DNA of 64,000 nucleotides. Origin: Datisca glomerata (Eukaryota > Streptophyta > Magnoliopsida > Cucurbitales > Datiscaceae). The position numbers and the translations under genes were made by a program. Numbering within the stretch: the first letter of the stretch is position 1; each line of letters begins with the position of its first letter. The stretch is taken from assembly GCA_003255025.1 (NCBI GenBank), contig QANY01000291.1:248001-312000 (forward strand), in the 5' to 3' direction. Below the pieces are notes generated by a model. It searched no databases. It saw nothing but the letters and a program-made list of their open reading frames with translations, and was not told the origin of the DNA. This document shows positions 56,632 through 64,000 of the stretch, piece by piece.

Positions 56632-57896
56632 GTGAGCTCCTCCTCCTTTCTCTTCTGTTTTTCTTGTCTTCTCTTTCTCATTCATTTTCATCCGTCACGC
56701 ATCCCTCTCTTTTTCCACTGTCACTCTTTTTTTCCCGCGAAATGTTCGATCCCCGCTGCCTCGTTTTCACTCTCATTTGAGACTTGTTTTTTTATGTCCA
56801 CGACTTTCTGGAATTTTGCTCCCATTTTTTACCGATTCTTTGATTCTGTATTCATCGTTTTTTTTGTTTTTCTTGAATCCATGAAAATAACATTAATCAA
56901 AAGACTTTCCGTTTTTTCATTTTTAAATCCATGAATGGCCAATATATGATATATCTATGAACAAAATCTTGAAACCGTATGAACTTTGGAACGATTAAAT
57001 CCATGGTGAAACTTTTGGTAATTTTTTGTTAGTTTGTTGTGTTTCAATCCTTGATTGACCCAACATGTGAAAGTTCTTGTAATTTTTTTCTTAAGTAATA
57101 CAATTTGTAGTTCGACACAGCACGAAACACTGGATTGTTCTGTTAAGTTCAGCACGGCAGATTTAGTACAGTCAAGAGTGTTAATTTCTTTCTCTTAAAT
57201 TTGCTATTTCTTTCATTAGTCTTGCATACTTTCTCTTTTCTTTGATTGACATCTACAGAGAAGTAATCGTCATAGCTGGTTGACATCTCTTTTCTTTGAT
57301 TGATTTAATCGTCATATCTGGTTTGCATCTGAGGCAGCTTTTCTTGGTCTGTGCTCAACATAATAATCTAGCAAATAGAATTCTCAAGAAGTGAAGAAAA
57401 GAAGTATTAAAAAAAACAAGAGGTAAAAGGAGTTCGAAACCATTTGATTCACCAATGTTGCAATACGAATTAATGTCTATATGTTATATATTATACGTGT
57501 TCAGGGCAGACAAGGAACTCTATTTAGTGGGATTGATGGTACATTACTATACAGCGTACAATATATCTGACATACCTAATACAAGCTTTTATATGATAAA
57601 TATTGAGATATGGGTGAGAATTATATCTCACGCCATTGTCTATTACAATAAAAGTCAAATATTGAGGTATAGGTGATACTATATGGGTATGGTGTGAGTA
57701 ACTGATCTCTTCTAAAATTATAGATCTGTGGTTTCAAAATCTAGTTGTAGTGACTTATAACTCGTTTTTTTACCTGTAATAGATCTAAAATTCAACAACT
57801 TCAACTGATCAAATAATCTTGTAATTATCTATTTCTTAGAAGTTTTCATAAGAAACTGTGCTAAGAGATATAACTTAATTCAACGACGCTAAGATT

Positions 57897-58440
57897 AAAA
57901 AACTATAAACCTGTTGAGAACCTGTCCTTAAGTACAGAGTGAAGCCAACTCTTTATTGAAACCAAATGAGGGCATGAACAAAAAGTCCAATCTTTCAGAA
58001 CATAAATAAACAAAATATAAACAGGATTGGGAGAACTCCAGGCATTTTCAAAAACTCTGAGGTTTCTTTCCCTCCAAATAGACCAAAAAAGTGCCAAAGG
58101 TATGGAGCTCCAACATTGCTTATCCATAAGTAAGTCACTCAAGTTGTTCCAAGACAGTAGGAAGTCTCCGATTCCATAAGGCCTCACCGATTGTATCTCC
58201 TGAGACGACTTCAAAAGCAAGAGCAGAATAGTTAGGGAATAAGAAGAGTGTTCGGAAAGGTGCTCATTGGACTCCTCTTCGTCATGACATCCGCTGCACC
58301 ATTCATCAACATGTGCCTCTTTCCTTAAGATCATCAACAGTGAGATTGGCTTTCCATGCAGCTGTCCAAGTCATGAAGGCCTATTAAGGAGGGGCTTGGG
58401 ACTTCCAGCTGTCCAAAGAAGATTCTTTAATTTGGTCCTA
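57897..58440 (-). pseudogene. LINE reverse-transcriptase C-terminal fragment in CBSX3 intron 1
   Basis: On the minus strand a 144-codon frame (58337-57903) contains EWCSGCHDEEESNEHL, a degenerate zinc-binding segment of the zf-RVT type, and IPLALFWSIWRERNLRVFEN, the family signature near the end of plant LINE ORF2. It is antisense to CBSX3. A target duplication was not found. Confidence 0.8.
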
Positions 58441-58843
58441 CTGAGCCATTGCATTAATTTGGAAAACTAGATTTGGTTTAAAAGTTAGACAAATATGTTT
58501 TAAATTTTAACTAAAAAAAGAAAATTAAAACTATAGTGGAAGACGAAGAGATAATTTGAAGTAAGTGTAGGTATGAGTGAATTAATCTTAAGAATGAGAA
58601 AAGGAAAAGAGGGAGAATTCATATATAATATACCCATATTAAATCCTATTGGTTCAAAGCTCTGTGGGGTCAACTGACTAGATCGTGGGTCCGCAATGTA
58701 GATACAGTTTAAATACCTTATACGTAGATATGTAACTATGTGTATGTATATGGTGCTTCTCACTTCTTTAATGGTGCATAATATGCATTTGCATCACGTG
58801 AAACCATAGTTTTCATCTTGGAAGTACTTTCTTAACAGATACA

Positions 58844-61800
58844 ATGCAAGGCCCTCTACGATCTTTTCTATCACGTGGAAATGTCGTGAAAGATGCAGTT
58901 TTACAAAGAGTTCGTCTGGTGAATCCGCTGATGCAGCCAATATCATCATCACGCTTTAATTCAGTTACTTCTGCCCGCATAGAAGAGCATGGTTTTGAGA
59001 GCACCACTATTGCAGACGTTTTGAAAACCAAAGGGAAAAGTGCTGATGGCTCCTGGCTTTGGTGCACTACGGATGACTCTGTTTATGACGCTGTTAAGTC
59101 GGTACGCTACTTTGAGCTTTAAGACAATTCTAGGTTGACTGGATTGACACATAGGATTGATGTATATGAATTTCTAAGTTTTTCCCCACCCAGATGACCC
59201 ATCACAATGTTGGAGCCTTGGTGGTTGTCAAACCTGGAGAGCAAAAATCAGTTGCAGGAATAATAACAGAGCGAGGTATTTGAAGTTCTCTTTTCAGTTA
59301 CAAAAACATTTTTTGAAGCTTTTACAAAGTAACCCTTTTTTGCTGTCGATTATAGAAAAACTCTTTTACCCAAAGTTGTTTTCTTGATTGAGTTAATTAT
59401 TTTGAAGCTAGTATAGAGCTTGGACTTGTACATTCAAAATTTCACATCCAAATATTAATAACATCTCATTAATGTCTTTATTCGATCTTCCACATTATAA
59501 TTCTCTCCGAAGAAACAGTAATGTTGTTGGCTTAAGCTTAAACAGAACATTTTGATTATGGGGATAAATCCATATAAAATTCATATATTTTCTAAATAGA
59601 TGTAAAAAGGAAGACCAAAAAGAGAAATTTCTAGAATATTGTGCGTCTTCAAAGTTTTGGTGCAAATTTTAGCTGGTTCATATGAAGCGAAAAACCTCAG
59701 ACCTTGATGTTTTAGGAGAACAACTGATGCTATTTTCATTAGCATTTGTAGCTCATGACTTTAGAATTTGGCAATTAAAATTCTTTCTCCTTGATGCTTT
59801 GACTGATACCACTTCCCTTCTTTTTGTTATTTTTCCTTCATATAAAGGCTAGTGAAAGAAACGATATTAGGACTCTCTAAATTTTTTTAACGACATGTGG
59901 CCTTTTTGCTAGAAGAGAAGACTAAAATGTCCTTGTGCTAGCCCTGGTCTAGTGAAAATTTGCTGATAGACCCTGGTCTAGTAGTCCGACCTTAAAATTT
60001 ACACACGCAAGACCAGAGTCTAGCAAAAAAAATTCGCTAGACCTAGGTCTAGCAGTCACTAATTTAACCAAAAAAATAAAAACTAAGGGGGTAGCTTAGT
60101 CTTTTCTCATATACTAAAGACTTAATTTCGTTAAAAACAGAGAGGTGTCCTGAATTTTTTAATTTTCGTTGACAAATGGCTCTTTTTAAAAACCTCTCAT
60201 TTGGCAAACAAATTTCTCTGCATACTTATCCGTTGCATTTGAATGCTAGAAAGTAATTACTGATTGTCTTATGAACTTCTAAAGATACTCTATTAATTTT
60301 CAAAATGGGCTTTAAGATATTTCTAGTTAAGCATTGGTTTTACTGACCAATATGTATTAATTTGATGCAGAATTTTAAGTCATGAATAGTTTCACATTTA
60401 GAAAAGGAAAGTGAAAGCAGGAAATTACATCACGTTGTATATAATAAAATTATGAATCTTAGGGAACGAAGTCACTATTAGATCTTTGAGAAAGTCAGTG
60501 ATTCTAAAAATACATAATGGTGGTCTTATACTCTGAAATGCTAAATTATTGCTAGGAACTTGGGAAAAGTTGGCGTCAGGTTGCTCAACCATGCTTATTT
60601 ATATGGGATCAGTTCTCTTTGTTACATAGATCGTTTGTATCTTTTTGCTTATTAAACATGGTGTACAATATTTATTTGGAAAATATGAATAAAAAAAGCA
60701 AATTCTCTGACTTGAGGAGCGTTGTATGACAAAACTATAAGAAAATAAAGGAATATGAAGAGGATTAAAGGTTCCAAAATCCCCAAAGTGCTAAGGTTAG
60801 GCCTCTTTCTACTGCATTTGAGGGCATTCTCCATATTGTAGTCATTTTTGGTGTTATTTCAAGGCATACTCTCTTTCGGTGAAATTGATCGATCAAATTT
60901 TAGTTTCTTATTAAAAACTCAGGCATTATTGTCTAGTTCGATGTGTATTTGTTTGATATTTGCAGATTATCTGAGGAAGATCATAGTTCAGGGGAGGTCA
61001 TCCAAGTCAACCAAGGTTGGGGATATCATGACTGAGGAGGTCTAATTACTATCCATTTCATGAAAGAAAATCATGCCTAGCTCCTTATTTATTTCCTACA
61101 AAGCCTATTTGTTAGTATCTGAGCTAATTTGTTATCTATCAATCTTGTGACTGGTAATTGCAGAACAAACTTATCACTGTAACACCTGAAACCAAAGTTC
61201 TGCGGGCGATGCAACTGATGACAGGTATAAAAAAAACTCTCTTTTGTTATTTCGTTTATCATTTAATTGGTTGATCACTCTCTAGGATGTGTATTAAATA
61301 TAACCTCTTTAATCAAATATGATAGTGATTTAGGGTGTGTTTGAGAGTACGTATGACTAGAAACACTTTTATAATTGAAATAACACTATTCTAATTGAAA
61401 ATGATTTCATATTCATATTTGCATGAAGTTGAATAGGGGTTTATTTATAGTTAGAAGCATTTGGCATGAGAGGAACAAAAGGGCATTTGATGGGATTCTT
61501 AATCCTGTGGCTACAATTTCTGTTGTTTTTGAATACTTGTAAAGAATGGATCTACTCTTTATATCCTCATTTAGAGACTAGCTTCTTTTACAATTGGGAT
61601 CTCTCTTTTGTACAGCCCTAGTGGTTTTCTATTGAAATTTATATATATACCTTTTACAGATAAAAAAAATTAGGGAACAGTTAAATATGTCATCTTTTTT
61701 GCTTGTTGATTTTTCTTATTTATATTTTTTTTATTTTAATAATAAGTTGGGATGAGTTAGATGATGAAGGTGTTAAGGAGGTGTAAATTTAGTTAGGATT

Positions 61801-62157
61801 TCTTGGTGCATCTACTGATCTCTATCGTCAATAACTTTATACAAAAAAGTTATGTATTTTTTTTTCTGTAGAAGTGTTTTTAAATACCAAAATGTGTTTA
61901 AAATAATAACATTTGTCAAATACATTGCGATTTAAAGTAGTGTATTTTTATTGCATTTTCAGTGCTTTCATACAAAGCACTCCAAATTTACCTCTAAACT
62001 GTGAGCTTTGGCAGATAACCGAATTAGGCACATTCCGGTAATTGACGATAAGGGAATGCTCGGAATGGTGTCCATTGGAGATGTGGTTCGTGCTGTGGTG
62101 ACTGAGCACAGGGAGGAGCTTGATCGCTTAAATGCTTTTATACAAGGAGGTTATTAA
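58844..62157 (+). CDS. CBSX3: CBS domain-containing protein CBSX3, mitochondrial
   Basis: Coding exons are 58844-59101, 59194-59275, 60966-61039, 61164-61224 and 62015-62157. All borders are GT/AG and the joined frame has 205 codons, as in Arabidopsis CBSX3 (about 206). It starts MQGPLRSFLSRGNVV, an Arg-rich presequence fitting mitochondria. The first CBS domain (about 58-115) has TTIADVLKTKG, WCTTDDSVYDAVKS, NVGALVVVKPG and GIITERDYLRK; the second (about 130-197) has VGDIMTEENKLITVTPETKV, MTDNRIRHIPVID and GMVSIGDVVRAVV. CBS pairs bind adenosine nucleotides; in Arabidopsis this protein is reported to act with mitochondrial thioredoxin and redox control. Nothing is broken. The third exon ends GAGGAG|GTCTAA, a weak donor, but the frame and homology require it. 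Introns hold TE pieces at 59869-60151 and 61450-61675. Confidence 0.96.
59869..60151. mobile_element. Short TIR element with CTAGACC palindromes, copy 2
   Basis: It lies in CBSX3 intron 2. The left end AGGACTCTCTAAATTTTTTT is matched by the inverted right end AGGACACCTCTCTG. Four palindromic sites (CCCTGGTCTAG, TAGACCCTGGTCTAG, AAGACCAGAGTCTAG, CTAGACCTAGGTCTAG) lie in the same order as in copy 1. No coding capacity. Confidence 0.65.
61450..61675 (+). mobile_element. LINE 3' tail in CBSX3 intron 4
   Basis: The frame RSIWHERNKRAFDGILNP near 61455 is the C-terminal signature of plant LINE ORF2. It is followed by a short 3' UTR (TTGTACAGCCCTAGTGG) and a tail GATAAAAAAAATT near 61660. Strongly 5'-truncated; no clear target duplication. 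Confidence 0.75.
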
Positions 62158-62965
62158 AATGATGATGACGATGAATTTGATAAGTACTTGGTTGAATGAT
62201 GTTTTAAAGGAGTGATAAGCTTTTGTGTACATATGGTGTCCTCTTGTTCGCATCTCTTTGTATGGATTTGGTGCTTTCCATACATGATGTACCCTTGATG
62301 AAATAGAATCTCGTCCTCTGGGCTAACGAAGTTGATAATAAGCATGATATGTTACTCCTTATATCTTTCTTTTAATCTAAGACTGTTTAAAGGGGATTTA
62401 ACATGTTTTATATGTTGTGCTTTGGTTCATATTTGACAGTTGGCATTGTGCTTTGCTAACAGTCAGCCAGGATAAACGACAAGCTTATCTCATTCCATTT
62501 TCCCTTCAAATTTCCAAATGGAGAACTGCCATGGTGCTCTGAAATTTTGTTCTTGTCCTATGTTGTGACTACGGAGTGCGGCATTGAAGACAACAAGATC
62601 TGTTTTTGCTGCAAAGAGGAGAAAAATGGAATGAGAGAGAAGAGAAAGATAACATAGAAAAAAAGAGATAGAAACACTTGAATAATTACCTACACAGATT
62701 AATACCCTTCACGCATGGGGGAGTTAGGATTTGGTTTTTGGCTTGTTTTATTGGAATTTGGTAAGGTGTTGTGTGAATGAAAGAAGTATTTGAAATTAAG
62801 CTCAAAAGTTATCCTCATTCAAAGGGAAGAAGAACGCGTTTGTCAGCTTGTATACTTCAAGTTTGAGCCTGAGATTGGGTCCCGATGAACGGGGGAGGAT
62901 CTACACAGTGGTTTGGTCCAGTCTAATTCACGCATTCGCCGTTGTTGTTCGATTAGTGCTTTTCA
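62158..62965. other. 3' flank of CBSX3
   Basis: The first 200-300 bp are likely 3' UTR. The rest shows no gene that I can recognise. Confidence 0.45.
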
Positions 62966-62967
62966 TT

Positions 62968-63990
62968 GGGAGAACTATACAAATGAGTCATTTGTGTAGC
63001 AAAATGGCCGTCTAGTAGATAATGGTAAATGGTAAGTCATTTATCATCAGATCTTAATGAAAACGGCCTAAAACACGCGCTACAGTTACGTGTGTAATGA
63101 CCCCACGCGTAACTGTAACTATATTTAATTAAGCGCAATGTTTAACCAATGGGAAGAAAAGTAGCTATACATATGGTACGTAATTTAGATACGTACGGTA
63201 TCTAATCTAAATACTGGTTTGTTTTTATCTGTGAACACCAGAATAATTTGAAACATTAAACACCCTTACAGTGGCTATGCGTAATGATATAAATTATGAT
63301 ATCTACTTTAAATACTGGTCTGCTTTTGTTTATGAACACCAAAGTAATCTAACACATTGAACACATTTACACTGACTATGCGTAATGTACATAAATTATA
63401 TACATGTAGTATCTAATTAATTACTGGCTTGTTTTTGTTTTTGTTTTGGCTGTGTAATGTATATAAATTGGATACATATGGTAACTAGTTTAAATACCAT
63501 CATGTAGAGCAAAATCTGAAAAAAATCGATGTCACGCATGAAACAATCAAGAAAAAGGTGAAAAAACTAGAAAGACCATCATAAAAAAATTAGCAAAACC
63601 TCAGATTCAATCAGTAATCCGGAAGTAACCCTCATATCTAAGAATGAAACCCAAACAACGCATTATATCTTACACAAAAAACCAATATTAAAACCTAACG
63701 CCATCTTCATCACTGCTACGAAGGAAAACGCGCTAAAAAATAAGAACATGACGATTTTGTTCGAACGACGACAAATAGTAGAGTGTTGAAGAACAATAAA
63801 CGACCCTCCGACGAAACAGCGAGTGGCGAGGAGTTCTCTGTTCAAAACCTTGGACACCACAACTCACTTTTAGGGAAGATAGAGGCAAAAAGAGAAAAAG
63901 CGTTTTAAAAATTATCAAAAGGAATACCACGTGTTAAAAAAATGACCATACATGCAATTTCAAAAAATGGACATTTATGTAGAATGACCC
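62968..63990. mobile_element. Possible Mutator-like TIR element at the window end
   Basis: GGGAGAACTATACAAATGAG at 62968 resembles the inverted sequence at the right edge, AGGGTCATTCTACATAAATG. The resemblance continues about 40 bp at some 65 percent. The flanks do not match as a duplication. No transposase seen. Tentative. Confidence 0.3.
63175..63500. repeat. About 105-bp tandem repeat, three diverged units
   Basis: TCTAATCTAAATACTGG, TCTACTTTAAATACTGG and TCTAATTAATTACTGG at 63201, 63302 and 63412, each followed by TTGTTTTT-type text, GAACACC and GGCTATGCGTAATG-type blocks. The spacing is about 101 and 110 bp. Confidence 0.8.
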
Positions 63991-64000
63991 TAAAAATCGG

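Noticed and set aside
56598..56934. Short proteins starting near the CBSX3 first exon
   Set aside because: Frames run through the candidate splice donor into T-rich intron sequence; the real coding start is at 58844.

Overview
The window is nuclear DNA of a flowering plant, most likely a eudicot. It is AT-rich, host genes are split by introns with GT/AG borders, and most of the sequence is transposable element (TE) relics of plant type: Copia and Gypsy LTR elements, LINE tails, hAT and Mutator-like elements, and a Helitron-like block. I cannot name the species. A run of 36 N at 18050-18085 shows this is a genome assembly.

Only three host protein genes are well supported. (1) A mitochondrial calcium uniporter, MCU, on the minus strand (CDS 6088 to 3162, two exons, 323 codons). 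(2) A TLC-domain membrane protein on the minus strand (CDS 19828 to 14497, eight exons, 268 codons). (3) CBSX3, a mitochondrial two-CBS-domain protein, on the plus strand (CDS 58844 to 62157, five coding exons plus a probable upstream non-coding exon, 205 codons). All internal junctions keep frame when joined. The three genes do not form a pathway or operon; two of the products are mitochondrial.

Layout. 1-2.1 kb: broken Gypsy integrase and probable LTR. 3.2-6.1 kb: MCU. 6.4-9.1 kb: hAT-like elements and tandem repeats. 9.7-14.1 kb: two nested Mutator-like inverted-repeat elements; the inner one (10387-13523, perfect 9-bp target duplication) is filled with about 38 copies of a 23-bp near-palindrome. 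14.5-20.3 kb: TLC gene, with LINE pieces and a palindrome-bearing element in its introns. 20.7-22.5 kb: 36-bp (12-codon) tandem array, invaded by four copies of a ~1.9 kb LTR (22.5-31.8 kb), two of them head to head. 32.1-54.6 kb: a tandemly duplicated sequence (blocks X, Z and Y) blown apart by a Copia element that itself holds a hAT insertion, by a ~6.4 kb Helitron-like segment and by a second Copia element; the other copy holds a piece of plastid ccsA. 55.5-56.0 kb: hAT element. 56.4-62.2 kb: CBSX3. 63.0-64.0 kb: TIR-like element with a ~105-bp tandem repeat.

The most striking items are the Helitron-like block carrying exon fragments of two RNA-silencing genes (SGS3 and a double-stranded-RNA-binding DRB protein) side by side in the same orientation, the Mutator-like element packed with palindromes, and the 36-bp array with a 12-amino-acid period. 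All statements are by eye; no alignment or database search was run.
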